The position numbers and the translations under genes were made by a program. From contig NZ_JAGINU010000001.1 of NCBI RefSeq assembly GCF_017876315.1, positions 2,542,001 through 2,606,000 on the forward strand: a stretch of 64,000 nucleotides of DNA. Direction: 5' to 3'. This DNA comes from Pseudonocardia parietis (GTDB lineage: Bacteria; Actinomycetota; Actinomycetes; Mycobacteriales; Pseudonocardiaceae). The first letter of the stretch is position 1. Each line of letters opens with the position of its first letter. Below the pieces are notes generated by a model that saw nothing but the letters and a program-made list of their open reading frames with translations, was not told the DNA's origin and made no database searches. Of this stretch, positions 16,673-25,552 are shown piece after piece.

Positions 16673-17379
16673 ACGCGCCCTCGTCCCGCCGCGGGCTCGG
16701 GGGCCCCGGACCGCCCGTCGAGCCGCGCCGGGCATCGCGCCCCGGTCCGGTCCGCAGCGGCATGACCTGGGGTGCCCGGCTGCTGGTCGGCGCCCTGGTG
16801 ATGCTGGTCGCCGTGGTCGGGGTGACCGCGCTCCGGGTGTGGCAGGTCGCCCGGGTCGACGACCAGCGGCCGGTGGACGCCGTCGTCGTGCTCGGGGCCG
16901 CGCAGTACAACGGTGAGCCGAGTGCGGTACTGGCGGCCCGGCTCAAGCACGCCGAGCAGCTCTGGCGCGACGGCATCGCCCCACGGATCGTCACGGTCGG
17001 CGGCGGGGCGACCGGCGACCGCTACACCGAGGCCGAGGCCAGCCGGGACTGGCTGGTCGAGCAGGGTGTGCCGAGTTCGGCGGTCGAGGCGGTTCCCGAG
17101 GGCGTCGACACCCTCGGCAGCCTGGAGGCGGTCGCCGGGACCGCGCGGGAACAGGGCTGGGAGTCGGCGCTGCTCGTCTCCGACCCCTGGCACAGCCTGC
17201 GGGCCCGCACCATGGCGCGCGACGCGGGACTGGAGGCGTGGACGTCACCGACCCGCAGCGGGCCGATCGTGCAGACCCGCGAGACGCAGCTGCGCTACAT
17301 CTACCGGGAGACCGGGGCGCTGCTGTTCTACGCGCTGACCCACGCCTCGGTCGACACCGCGAGCAGTGGGCAGGGCTGA
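16669..17379 (+). CDS. YdcF/SanA-family (DUF218) membrane-anchored protein
   Basis: This is a 236-residue protein with a basic N terminus, one membrane helix (LLVGALVMLVAVVGVTALRVW, about residues 40-60) and a DUF218 domain. The domain signature DAVVVLGAAQYNGEPSAVLAARLKHA is followed by VTVGGGATGDRYTEAEA and the His-containing SDPWHSLRARTMA. Related proteins (SanA, ElyC, YdcF) affect envelope integrity or lipid carrier metabolism. The ATG overlaps the xdhC stop. dgt starts five bases after its stop. Confidence 0.85.
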   Translation: MNAPSSRRGLGGPGPPVEPRRASRPGPVRSGMTWGARLLVGALVMLVAVVGVTALRVWQVARVDDQRPVDAVVVLGAAQYNGEPSAVLAARLKHAEQLWRDGIAPRIVTVGGGATGDRYTEAEASRDWLVEQGVPSSAVEAVPEGVDTLGSLEAVAGTAREQGWESALLVSDPWHSLRARTMARDAGLEAWTSPTRSGPIVQTRETQLRYIYRETGALLFYALTHASVDTASSGQG

Positions 17380-17384
17380 GTACC

Positions 17385-18683
17385 GTGTCCACCCTCGCGG
17401 CAACCGCCGACGCCGACCACCTCCCTGCCGACGCCGAGCGCCGGTACCCCGAACCGCCCAAGGGATCCGGGCTGGGGGAGCGCGGCCGGGTCGAGCGACG
17501 CAGCCCGTTCTCCCGGGACCGGGCCCGGGTGCTGCACTCCGCCGCGCTGCGCCGGCTGGCCGGGAAGACGCAGGTCGTGGGCCCCGGCGAGGGGGCGGAG
17601 GTGACCGGCATCCCGCGGACCCGGCTCACCCACTCGCTGGAGGTCGCGCAGATCGGCCGTGGGATCGCCGAGGAGCTGGGCCTGGACCCGGACGTCGTCG
17701 ACGCGGCCGGGCTCGCCCACGACATCGGGCATCCGCCGTTCGGGCACAACGGTGAACGCGCGCTCGACGAGGCGGGCGCCGGGTGCGGCGGCTTCGAGGG
17801 CAACGCGCAGACGCTGCGCATCCTGACCCGGCTCGAACCGAAGTCCCGCTCCGGTGACGGCCGGGCCCCCGGCGGGCTCAACCTCACCCGGGCCACCCTG
17901 GACGCGTCCACCAAGTACCCGTGGCAGCGCCGCGGCACCGAGCGCAAGTTCGGCGCCTACGCCGACGACGCCCCCGCCCTCGAGTGGGCGCGTCTCGGCG
18001 CCCGGCCGGGACTGCGCAGCATGGAGGCGCAGGTCATGGACTGGGCCGACGACGTCGCCTACTCGGTGCACGACGTCGAGGACGCGGTGCTGGCCGGCCG
18101 GATGGATCTCGCCGTGCTCTCGTCGCGGACCGAGCGGGAGGCGCTCGCGACGGAGGCCGCGCAGCGGTTCGGCGCGGATGCCGGGGCCTGCGCCGAGGCC
18201 GCGGCCCGGCTCGGCGCGCTGCCGGTGGTCCGCGCGCTGTGGGGGTTCGACGTCCGCACCGCCGCAGGCGACGACCTGGTCGCGATGAAGCGGATGACCT
18301 CCGAGCTGGTCGGCCGGTTCGCCCTCGCCGCCACCGACGCGACCCTGGACACCTACGGCGACGCCCCGCTCGCCCGGCACCGCGCGGGCCTCGTCGTGCC
18401 GCGCCCCGCTGAGGCCGAGGTGGTGCTGCTCAAGGCGCTCGCCACCCGCTACGTGATGAGCGATCCGCAACGGCTGGCGATGCAGGCCCGCCAGCGTGAG
18501 CTGCTGCACGAGCTGGTCGCGGCCCTGGCAGACAGGGGTCCGGCCGCGCTCGACCCGTCCCGGGGCGAGGACTGGACCGCCGCCCCCGACGACCGGGCCC
18601 GGCTGCGGGTCGTGATCGACCAGGTCGCGCTGCTCACCGACCAGCAGGCGATCTCCTGGCACGCGGAGCTCGGCCGGAGCTGA
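17385..18683 (+). CDS. dgt: Deoxyguanosinetriphosphate triphosphohydrolase-like protein
   Basis: This is a 432-residue HD-domain enzyme. Metal ligands are visible in RLTHSLEVAQIGRG and AHDIGHPPFGHNGERAL (the HD pair), with a third Asp in MDWADDVAYSVHDVED. The family splits dNTPs into deoxynucleoside and triphosphate. The N-terminal RRSPFSRDRARVLHSAALRRLAGKTQV is also diagnostic. The GTG at 17385 lies just after the preceding stop. In mycobacteria dgt lies directly beside dnaG; here about 3 kb separate them, holding an HNH lipoprotein, an AhpD-like gene and a transporter. Confidence 0.92.
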   Translation: MSTLAATADADHLPADAERRYPEPPKGSGLGERGRVERRSPFSRDRARVLHSAALRRLAGKTQVVGPGEGAEVTGIPRTRLTHSLEVAQIGRGIAEELGLDPDVVDAAGLAHDIGHPPFGHNGERALDEAGAGCGGFEGNAQTLRILTRLEPKSRSGDGRAPGGLNLTRATLDASTKYPWQRRGTERKFGAYADDAPALEWARLGARPGLRSMEAQVMDWADDVAYSVHDVEDAVLAGRMDLAVLSSRTEREALATEAAQRFGADAGACAEAAARLGALPVVRALWGFDVRTAAGDDLVAMKRMTSELVGRFALAATDATLDTYGDAPLARHRAGLVVPRPAEAEVVLLKALATRYVMSDPQRLAMQARQRELLHELVAALADRGPAALDPSRGEDWTAAPDDRARLRVVIDQVALLTDQQAISWHAELGRS

Positions 18684-18692
18684 GCACCCCGG

Positions 18693-19460
18693 TCAACGCA
18701 GGGTGATGGCGGGCTTCGCGGCGTCGGTGTCGGTCGGGACCGCCCGGTCCGGGCAGCCGCGCAGCACACGGTCGATCGCGTCCCGCTCGGCGCCGGTCAC
18801 CCAGAGCCGGTACTTGGCCTTCACCGCGACCTGGCGGGCCACGTAGGCACACCGGTATCCGGAGTCCGGCGGCAGCCAGGTGGCGGCGTCGCCTGCGCCC
18901 TTGCGGCTGTTCGTCGGGCCGTCGACGGCGATCAGGTTCAGCGGGTCGTTGCCGATCTTCTCGCGGGTCGCCTCATCGAGCTGCTGCGCACCCTTCTGCC
19001 AGGCGTCGGACAGTGCGACGACGTGGTCGATCTGCACCCGCTCGCTGGTTCCCCGGCCGCGGGTGAAGGAGATCGTCGTCGCGGTGTAGGTGTCGCGCAG
19101 GCTCCCGGTGAGCACGACGCAGTCGTGCGTGCCCGCCTTGAACGTCTCGCGGTCCATGTCCCGGGCGAGGACCTGGTTGCGCTGGTCGCAGCCGTCGCGG
19201 TCGATGTCGGCCCAGCGGCGGCCGAACTCCTCACGGGCGTAGCCGGTCTTCGGGGCGCGGCCCTTGACCTGCAACCCGGCCAGCGCCGCGGAGGCGCTCC
19301 CGGCGGCACCCGTCGACGCCGGAGCGACCACCCCGGCGTCCAGCACCCCGGCGTCTATCGCCGAGTCCAGCAGGGCCGGCAACGACCCCGAGGTTCCGCA
19401 CCCGGCCAGCACCAGTACCGCCGCCAGCACCGCGGCGACCTTCACACGACGAACTCGCAC
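18693..19460 (-). CDS. Secreted HNH-family (DUF1524) nuclease lipoprotein
   Basis: This 255-residue protein starts with a basic segment and hydrophobic stretch ending in a lipobox (LVLAGC, Cys about residue 21), so it should be a lipid-anchored exported protein. The C-terminal half has the DUF1524/HNH core: RVQIDHVVALSDAWQKGA with the catalytic His, then DPLNLIAVDGPTNSRKGAGD. Two paired Cys segments (DGCDQ, HDCVV) may form disulfides. Homologues are common extracellular nucleases in actinobacteria. I took the GTG at 19460; a GTG at 19445 would also keep the signal peptide. Confidence 0.83.
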   Translation of the reverse strand: MRVRRVKVAAVLAAVLVLAGCGTSGSLPALLDSAIDAGVLDAGVVAPASTGAAGSASAALAGLQVKGRAPKTGYAREEFGRRWADIDRDGCDQRNQVLARDMDRETFKAGTHDCVVLTGSLRDTYTATTISFTRGRGTSERVQIDHVVALSDAWQKGAQQLDEATREKIGNDPLNLIAVDGPTNSRKGAGDAATWLPPDSGYRCAYVARQVAVKAKYRLWVTGAERDAIDRVLRGCPDRAVPTDTDAAKPAITLR

Positions 19461-19702
19461 TCGATCATGTTCCTGGACGCGGACGCCGATCCCCGGCGGA
19501 CACGCCGCGTGTTCGTCACTCAGGGTGAAGGCCCTTGCCGAACCCGGTCCCGGGTGCTCGGTGGCGCGGCACACCGGTTCGACGCACCGGTCCGCGCGCG
19601 GGAACATCGAGAGAGTGACCGACGTCACGCCGTGCGCTGTCACGGACGGCGCGCCCGAGCTGTCTTGTCCGTGACACCCGTTCACGACATCAGGAGGACA
19701 CC

Positions 19703-20290
19703 GTGCCCCGCATCCCCGCCGTCCCCGACGCCGACGCCGGCGTCCTCGGCCGCCTCGCCTACCGCATCGCCCGTCGCCGGTTCGGCTCGGTTCCGGACCC
19801 CTTCGCCGTGGCCCGTCACCACCGGAAGGTCTTCTGGGCCGCGGCGGTGAGCGAGCTGGCCTGGGAGCGCGCCGCGACGCTGCTCCCGGCGAGCGTCCGC
19901 GAGATCGCGGTCTACCGCACCGCGACCGTCGTCGGCTGCTCGTGGTGCGTGGACTTCGGCACCATGCTGGCGCGGCACTCCGGTCTGGACGTCGACCGGC
20001 TCGCGCACATCGACGACCACGCCACCAGCCCGCACTTCACCCGGGCCGAGCGGCTCGCGATCGCCTACGCCGACGCGATGACCGCGCAGCCGATGACCGT
20101 CACCGACGACCAGGTCGCGGAACTGGAGCGCGAGTTCGGCCGGGCCGGCCTGGTCGAGCTCACCCAGATGATCGCGGTGGAGAACATGCGGGCACGCGCG
20201 AACCACGCGCTCGGCATCACCGACCAGGGGTTCGACGCGGCCTGCGCGATCCCGCAGGGGAGCGCCCCGGTCCGGCCCGGCACCGCGTGA
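19703..20290 (+). CDS. Carboxymuconolactone decarboxylase/AhpD-like protein
   Basis: This is a 195-residue all-helical AhpD-fold protein. The redox motif CSWCVDF (Cys79 and Cys82) with the preceding REIAVYRTATVVG is the family signature. AhpD-type proteins act as thiol-disulfide reductants in peroxide defence; others are decarboxylases. The conserved CxxC favours a redox role. AGGAGGACACC precedes the GTG. The end of the gene runs into a short tandem-repeat tract that includes its stop codon. Confidence 0.85.
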   Translation: MPRIPAVPDADAGVLGRLAYRIARRRFGSVPDPFAVARHHRKVFWAAAVSELAWERAATLLPASVREIAVYRTATVVGCSWCVDFGTMLARHSGLDVDRLAHIDDHATSPHFTRAERLAIAYADAMTAQPMTVTDDQVAELEREFGRAGLVELTQMIAVENMRARANHALGITDQGFDAACAIPQGSAPVRPGTA

Positions 20291-20384
20291 TCCGGCACCG
20301 CGTGATCCGGCACCGCATGACGTCCGGCACCGCGTGATCCGGCACCGCGTGGTCCGGCACCGCATGACGTCCGGCACCGCGCGT
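20276..20384. repeat. Tandem 15-17-base repeats at the end of the AhpD-like gene
   Basis: TCCGGCACCGCGTGA or close variants (GCATGACG, GCGTGG endings) recur at 20291, 20306, 20323, 20338, 20353 and 20370. A 32-base double unit (20291-20322) recurs at 20338-20369. The AhpD gene stop (20288-20290) is the TGA of a first degenerate unit. Confidence 0.8.
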
Positions 20385-20440
20385 GGATCACCCGGTGCCG
20401 GGCGGTGTGCCGACGCGGGGATCCGGGCACCCGACGGGTG

Positions 20441-20665
20441 ATGGAGTTTCTGCGTGTCATGTTCCGGGGTGCGTTCGTGGCCATCGCCGGGGCCGCGGCG
20501 CTGGGTGTGGTCCTCGGCGCGGCGCTGCTGGTCGACTGGATCGGCCGCACCCACGACGTCGTCTGGGTGGTCGTCGCGCTGCTCGCGCTGCCGCTGATCG
20601 GCGCGGCCATGACGCTGCGGGACCAGGTATCCCGCGGGAGGCGGGGCCGGGCGGGTAGCTGCTGA
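20441..20665 (+). CDS. Small two-helix membrane protein
   Basis: This is a 74-residue protein starting MEFLRVMFRG with two hydrophobic segments (VAIAGAAALGVVLGAALLVDW and VVWVVVALLALPLIGAAM) and a basic tail. No family is recognised. There is no strong ribosome-binding site, and a GTG one codon upstream is possible. It fills the gap between the repeats and the EamA-type transporter gene. Its two-helix topology supports a real but unassigned gene. Confidence 0.5.
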   Translation: MEFLRVMFRGAFVAIAGAAALGVVLGAALLVDWIGRTHDVVWVVVALLALPLIGAAMTLRDQVSRGRRGRAGSC

Positions 20666-20717
20666 CTCGACGAGGAGGTACGGGCCACGTCCGGTTGCCG
20701 GTTCCGCGGGCAGCGGG

Positions 20718-21668
20718 GTGAAGTGGGGTGTGCCCCTCTCGCGTTGGCTGGTGCCGGTACTGGCCGTGCTGTTCGTCCCGCTGTGGGCGTCCGGCTTCAT
20801 CGCAGGCAAGATCGCCACCGGCTACCTGGACGTGCCCGCGGTGCTGGTGTGGCGGTTCGCGATCGCACTGGCCGTGATGCTGGTCGCCGCGGCCGTGCTG
20901 CGCCCGGCGCGACCCGAGGGCCGGGCGTGGCTGCATCTCGCGGTCACCGCGCTGCTGCTGCAGATCGGGCAGTTCAGCTTCGTCTACACCGGACTCGCCT
21001 CGGGTGTCCCGGCCGGGTTGTCGAGCCTGATCCTCGGGATGGCCCCGCTGCTGGTCGGGCTGCTCACACCGTTGCTGCTCGCGACCCGGCTCGGCATCGC
21101 ACCCGTCGCCGGCCTGCTGATCGGGGCCGGTGGCGTCTACGTCGTGCGCGCGGGCGACCTCGGCGGCGGGCTCGGCTGGGCCGTCGTCCTGCCCGTGCTC
21201 GGCATGTTGTCGCTGACGGCCGGCACGCTCTACCAGAAGCGGTTCAACGACCGCACGCCCGTCGTGACGAGCGTGGTCGTCCAGATGGCCACCTCGCTGG
21301 TCGCCACCCTGGTGGCCTGGCCGTTCCTCGGGGCGGACTGGCTGCCGTCCGGGACGGGCGGCTGGCTCGCCGTCGGCTGGCTGGGGATCGTCAACTCGGC
21401 GGGCGCGTTCGTGCTGATGTTCCTGCTGTTGCGGTGGCGCTCGACGGTGTTCGTGTCGTCGCTGCTCAACCTGGTCCCGGCGACGACGGCGCTGTGCGCG
21501 GTCCCGGTTCTCGGCGAGCCGCTGACGCCGCAGGCGCTGCTCGGCCTGGCGATCGCGCTGGTCGGCATGTTCGTCGGGCTCGGCCGGCTGCCCGGCCGCC
21601 GTCGCCCGCTCGCCGACCCCGACGACGATGCCGCTGACGCGCCGGGCGTACCGGCCACGCCCCGCTGA
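20718..21668 (+). CDS. EamA/DMT-superfamily transporter
   Basis: This is a 316-residue integral membrane protein with ten predicted helices in two EamA repeats. Markers are PLWASGFIAGKIATGYLDVPAVLVWRFA (trimmed here to PLWASGFIAGK and VLVWRFA) at the N terminus and PVLGEPLTPQALLGLAIALVG in the second repeat. The superfamily exports amino acids, nucleosides or other metabolites; the substrate cannot be predicted. The stop is followed after about 40 bases by dnaG in the same direction. Confidence 0.85.
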   Translation: MKWGVPLSRWLVPVLAVLFVPLWASGFIAGKIATGYLDVPAVLVWRFAIALAVMLVAAAVLRPARPEGRAWLHLAVTALLLQIGQFSFVYTGLASGVPAGLSSLILGMAPLLVGLLTPLLLATRLGIAPVAGLLIGAGGVYVVRAGDLGGGLGWAVVLPVLGMLSLTAGTLYQKRFNDRTPVVTSVVVQMATSLVATLVAWPFLGADWLPSGTGGWLAVGWLGIVNSAGAFVLMFLLLRWRSTVFVSSLLNLVPATTALCAVPVLGEPLTPQALLGLAIALVGMFVGLGRLPGRRRPLADPDDDAADAPGVPATPR

Positions 21669-21709
21669 CCTGCGGGCAGACCGTCGGGCCCGGCACCTAG
21701 ACTGGCGGC

Positions 21710-23575
21710 GTGGCAGGACGGATCCGGGACACCGACATCACCGAGGTCCGCAACCGCACGCGGATCGAGGAGATCGTCGAGGAGTACGTCGCGCTCCGCC
21801 GCGCCGGGGCCGGCTCGCTCAAGGGGCTGTGCCCGTTCCACGACGAGAAGACGCCGTCGTTCAACGTCCGCCCCTCGCACGGCACCTTCCACTGCTTCGG
21901 CTGCGGCGAGCACGGCAGCGTCATCGACTTCGTCATGAAGATGGACGTCCTCGGCTTCCCCGAGGCCGTCGAGCGGCTCGCCGAGCGCTGTGGTGTCCGG
22001 CTGACCTACGAGGGCGGCGGCTCCTCGGTACAGCGCGACCGCGGCACCCGCACCCGGCTCCTGGAGATCAACAAGAAGGCGGCGGAGTTCTACGCCGAGC
22101 AGCTGCGCACCCCGGCCGGGCGGGCCGCGGTCCAGTTCCTCGCCGAGCGCGGGTTCGACACCGCCGCCGCCGAGAAGTTCGGCTGCGGCTACGCGCCGGC
22201 CGGCTGGGAGACCGTCACCAAGCACCTGCTGGGGCAGGGCTTCCAGCTCGACGAGCTGATCAAGGCCGGGATCTCGAAGGAGGGCAGGCGGGGTGCGATC
22301 GACCGGTTCCACCGCCGGTTGCTGTGGCCGATCCGCGACCTGGGCGGCGACGTCGTCGGGTTCGGTGCGCGCCGCCTGTTCGACGACGACGGCATCGAGG
22401 CCAAGTACCTCAACACCTCCGACACCCCGGTCTACCGCAAGACGCACGTGCTCTTCGGCCTCGACCAGGCCAAGCGGGAGATCGCGAAGTCGCGGCAGGT
22501 CGTCGTCGTCGAGGGGTACACCGACGTGATGGCGATGCACCTGGCCGGGGTGCCGACCGCCGTCGCGTCCTGTGGGACGGCGTTCGGTTCCGAGCACATC
22601 TCGGTGATCCGCCGGCTGATCGGTGACGACTCGTTCGACCGCGGCGAGGTGATCTACACCTTCGACGGCGACGCGGCCGGTCAGAAGGCCGCCATGAAGG
22701 CCTTCGAGGGGGACCAGAGCTTCGCCGCGCAGACCTTCGTCGCCGTCGCGCCGGACGGCCAGGACCCGTGCGAGCTGCGCCACACCCACGGCGACACCGC
22801 GGTGAAGGATCTCGTCGCCCGCCGCGAGCCGCTGTTCGAGTTCGCGATCCGCACCGAGCTGCGCGAGCACGACCTGACCTCCGCCGAGGGCCGGGTCGCC
22901 GCGCTGCAGCGGACGGTGCCGCTGGTCGCCCGGATCAAGCGTGAGGACCTGCGCGACGAGTACGCCCGCCGGCTCGCCGGCTGGGTCGGCTGGGACGACA
23001 TCGCCGTCGTCGTGCGGCGGGTGCGGGAGACCGCGGGCGGGCCGGTCGAGGGCAAGTCCCGGCGACGCGCGGCGCTGCCTGCACCGAAGCCCGGGGACAC
23101 GCAGCTGCACCTGCAGCGGGAGGCGCTGAAGGCGGCCCTGCAGATCCCGGGCGTCGTGGGGCCGGGGTTCGACGAGCTCCCCGAGGCCGGGTTCACACAC
23201 CCGCAGTTCGCCGCCGTGCAGCGGGCGATCATGGGGGCCGGCGGGGTCTGCGGCGGGCTGGAGGGCCCGGAGTGGCTCGACGCCGTCGTCGCCGAGGTGG
23301 CGACCGACGACGTGAAACGCCTGGTCAGCGAGCTGGCGGTGGAGGGACTGGAGCTCCCGAAGCGGAACACCGACGAGCTGCGCTACGTCAACGGCGTCCT
23401 CGCCGGGGTGCGGCTCGGCCTGGTCGAGCGCGAGATCGCCGATCTCAAGTCGCAGCTGCAGCGCACCAACATGGTCACCGACCCCGAGGAGTACAACGAC
23501 CTCTTCGGCGTCCTCGTCCCGCTGGAGCAGTACAAGATCCAGCTGCGCGAGCAGGCCTCCGGGGTCGCCTCGTGA
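21710..23575 (+). CDS. dnaG: DNA primase
   Basis: DnaG makes RNA primers at the replication fork. The N-terminal CHC2 zinc finger has Cys41, His44, Cys62 and Cys65 (CPFHDEKTPSFNV, FHCFGCGEHG). The TOPRIM domain has VVVEGYTDVMAMHLAG and the YTFDGDAAGQKAA acidic cluster. A C-terminal DnaB-interacting region follows. At 621 residues it is normal for actinobacteria. The GTG start lies in AGACTGGCGGCGTGGC without a strong Shine-Dalgarno. The stop overlaps the next GTG by three bases. Confidence 0.96.
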   Translation: MAGRIRDTDITEVRNRTRIEEIVEEYVALRRAGAGSLKGLCPFHDEKTPSFNVRPSHGTFHCFGCGEHGSVIDFVMKMDVLGFPEAVERLAERCGVRLTYEGGGSSVQRDRGTRTRLLEINKKAAEFYAEQLRTPAGRAAVQFLAERGFDTAAAEKFGCGYAPAGWETVTKHLLGQGFQLDELIKAGISKEGRRGAIDRFHRRLLWPIRDLGGDVVGFGARRLFDDDGIEAKYLNTSDTPVYRKTHVLFGLDQAKREIAKSRQVVVVEGYTDVMAMHLAGVPTAVASCGTAFGSEHISVIRRLIGDDSFDRGEVIYTFDGDAAGQKAAMKAFEGDQSFAAQTFVAVAPDGQDPCELRHTHGDTAVKDLVARREPLFEFAIRTELREHDLTSAEGRVAALQRTVPLVARIKREDLRDEYARRLAGWVGWDDIAVVVRRVRETAGGPVEGKSRRRAALPAPKPGDTQLHLQREALKAALQIPGVVGPGFDELPEAGFTHPQFAAVQRAIMGAGGVCGGLEGPEWLDAVVAEVATDDVKRLVSELAVEGLELPKRNTDELRYVNGVLAGVRLGLVEREIADLKSQLQRTNMVTDPEEYNDLFGVLVPLEQYKIQLREQASGVAS

Positions 23576-24093
23576 CCGGGCTGTGGGCGCGGCTGTTCGG
23601 CCGTGACCCGGTGCCCGACCACGTCGCCGAGAACCTGGAGCCGTCCGAGGCCGTCGTCGCGACCGCCACCGTGTCCGGCGGCGGGACGCTGGTCGTCACG
23701 TCGTGGGGGGTGTGGCCGCCCTCGGGAGCAAGGATCGGCTGGCACGAGATCGGCAAGGCGACCTGGGACGGGACCTCGCTGGCGGTCACACCCACGGTCG
23801 CCGAGCAGATCGCACCCGGTATCGAACTGCTCACCGACGTCCGGCCGCACCGCTTCCGGCCGGCCGACCCCCGCACGCTCCCGCAGGCCGTGCAGGACCG
23901 GGTGACCCAGTCGATCAGGACGCGGAACCGGCGCGAGCTTCCCGGGGGAGGAGCCTGGGTACTCCAGCGCAAGGTGCCGGGCCGCGACGGGCTCGTCGTC
24001 CAGGTCCGCCCCGATCCCGGCACCGACCCGGCCGCCGTACGACGGCTGGCCGAGGGCATCGCCGACCGGCTTCCCGGAGGCGGCACCGACTGA
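23572..24093 (+). CDS. Hypothetical protein coupled to dnaG
   Basis: This is a 173-residue protein beginning MTGLWARLFGRDP from a GTG that overlaps the dnaG stop. No domain is recognised by name. It is a beta-rich soluble protein (EAVVATATVSGGGTLVVTSW, GARIGWHEIGKATWD). It resembles the hypothetical protein found after dnaG in other actinobacteria. The tight overlap makes translational coupling likely; a link to replication is inference from position only. Confidence 0.72.
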   Translation: MTGLWARLFGRDPVPDHVAENLEPSEAVVATATVSGGGTLVVTSWGVWPPSGARIGWHEIGKATWDGTSLAVTPTVAEQIAPGIELLTDVRPHRFRPADPRTLPQAVQDRVTQSIRTRNRRELPGGGAWVLQRKVPGRDGLVVQVRPDPGTDPAAVRRLAEGIADRLPGGGTD

Positions 24094-24099
24094 GGGAGC

Positions 24100-24882
24100 G
24101 TGGGCGTGGCGAGCGTGACCAGCTGGGACCCGGAGCTGTACCGGGAGTTCGACGACCACCGTTCCCGCCCGTTCCTCGACCTGGTGGCGCGCATCGGCGC
24201 GCCGGATCCCGCGCTGCCACGCGTGGTGGACGCCGGGTGCGGCCCGGGCCACCTCACCGGCCTGCTGGCGCGGCGCTGGCCGGCGGCGACGATCGAGGCG
24301 TTCGACTCGTCACCGGAGATGGTCGGAGCGGCACGCGATGCGGGGGTGCCCGCCGACCGGATCGACGTCCGGGACTGGACGCCGCCGCGCGACACCGGCG
24401 TGATCGTCACGAATGCGGTGCTGCACTGGGTGCCCGAGCATCCGGACGTGCTCCGCCGCTGGATGGCCTCGCTCGCTCCCGGTGCGTGGCTCGCGATGCA
24501 GGTGCCTGCGAACTTCGCGGCGCCCTCGCACGTCCTGACCCGCGAGGTGGCCACGCAGCCGCGGTGGCGGGACCGCATCCTGCTGCGCGGTGCGGAGACC
24601 GTGCTGGACCCGCTCGGCTACGCGGACCTGCTGGCCACCGGCGGTGCCGAGGTGGAGGCCTGGGAGACGACCTACCTGCAGCGGCTCGACGGCGACGACC
24701 CGGTGCTGCGCTGGATCTCCGGTACCGCCCTGCGCCCGGTCCGCGACGCCCTTGACGACGACGCCTACGCCGCCTTCCTCGAGGAGCTGGCCCCGCGGCT
24801 GCGCGCGGCCTACCCGCCGAATGCCGACGGCAGCACCTGGTTCCCGTTCCGCCGGGTCTTCGCGGTGGCCCGGAAACCCTGA
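24100..24882 (+). CDS. Trans-aconitate 2-methyltransferase-like SAM methyltransferase
   Basis: This is a 260-residue class I SAM-dependent methyltransferase. Motif I is VVDAGCGPGHLTGLLARRWP, followed by the acidic residue in IEAFDSSPEM and VTNAVLHWVPEHP. The early segment TSWDPELYREFDDHRSRPFLDLV and the late AYPPNADGSTWFPFRRVFAVA match the Tam family, which detoxifies trans-aconitate by methylation. Starts at 24100, 24106 and 24115 (all GTG) are possible. It follows the dnaG-coupled gene by six bases. Confidence 0.82.
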   Translation: MGVASVTSWDPELYREFDDHRSRPFLDLVARIGAPDPALPRVVDAGCGPGHLTGLLARRWPAATIEAFDSSPEMVGAARDAGVPADRIDVRDWTPPRDTGVIVTNAVLHWVPEHPDVLRRWMASLAPGAWLAMQVPANFAAPSHVLTREVATQPRWRDRILLRGAETVLDPLGYADLLATGGAEVEAWETTYLQRLDGDDPVLRWISGTALRPVRDALDDDAYAAFLEELAPRLRAAYPPNADGSTWFPFRRVFAVARKP

Positions 24883-24944
24883 GCCGCACGTCACCCGTCG
24901 GGCCGGAACCGTGTGCGAGGTCCGGAGCCGTGTGCGAGGTGGTG

Positions 24945-25142
24945 TCAGGCGCCGTTGCCGCGCTCGCCACGCACCTTGCCGATGACGTTCTCCACGCCGG
25001 CCTGCGCGACGCCCGCCGCACCCTGTACGGCGGGATGGTCCGCGGTCCGGTGGTAGGCGCGCACCAGCTGCTCGTACCGCTCGTGCCCGGCCCGGGTGCC
25101 GAGGACGTACCCAACGGCGACGCCCACGAGGAACCTGACCAT
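24945..25142 (-). CDS. Small YtxH-like membrane-anchored protein
   Basis: This is a 65-residue protein starting MVRFLVGVAVGYVLGTRAG, a short glycine-zipper-like membrane anchor followed by a polar helix (HERYEQLVRAYHRTADHPAV). This layout is typical of YtxH-type small actinobacterial proteins. GGAGGTGAGGAA lies just before the ATG at 25142 and decides the start. It is the last protein gene before tRNA-Asn and is transcribed away from it. Confidence 0.7.
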   Translation of the reverse strand: MVRFLVGVAVGYVLGTRAGHERYEQLVRAYHRTADHPAVQGAAGVAQAGVENVIGKVRGERGNGA

Positions 25143-25314
25143 TTCCTCACCTCCTGCTGCGACCGTACCCGGGTGGCCCGGACGTCGTTCCGGCACCCGG
25201 CACGCGGTGCGACCTGCAGGAACAGCGTCCGAACGGGGGGTGTGAGGGCGCCGTGGGAGGTGTTGTAGAGTTTCTCGTGTCGCCGGGACGAGCGGTTCGG
25301 GCGGTGAGAAGCGG

Positions 25315-25386
25315 TCCTCCGTAGCTCAATGGCAGAGCACCCGACTGTTAATCGGGCGGTTACTGGTTCGAGTCCAGTCGGAGGAG
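25315..25386 (+). tRNA. tRNA-Asn (anticodon GTT)
   Basis: The acceptor stem TCCTCCG (25315-25321) pairs with CGGAGGA (25379-25385). The anticodon stem CCCGA/TCGGG encloses CTGTTAA with anticodon GTT. The T arm is CTGG-TTCGAGT-CCAG. CCA is not encoded. It marks the boundary between the conserved core and the mosaic region. No second copy of its 3' end was seen in the window. Confidence 0.95.
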
Positions 25387-25451
25387 CACATCACCCAGGT
25401 CAGAGGCTCAGATCGTAGCTTCGACCAAGATCGGCCCCCAGGAAACCCCCA

Positions 25452-25552
25452 CTAATGGGTTCCGGAGGTCGACGTGTTTCCGAAGATTTCCAGTACGTCT
25501 TTGGCGCCGGTCGAGGCGACCTTGCCCTGCGTTCCGCAGCCGAGGTGAGCGT
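25452..25552 (-). pseudogene. C-terminal fragment of an interrupted reading frame
   Basis: On the reverse strand a frame ends at TAG (25452-25454) with the peptide STGAKDVLEIFGNTSTSGTH. If the IS at 25553-27436 and one copy of its GCGT duplication are removed, the frame continues into 27437-27530 without a stop. No family is recognised, so this may be chance. Confidence 0.25.

Noticed and set aside
20276-20384. CRISPR-like or att repeats
   Set aside because: The units are head-to-tail with no spacers and lie beside ordinary core genes; simple tandem duplication is sufficient.
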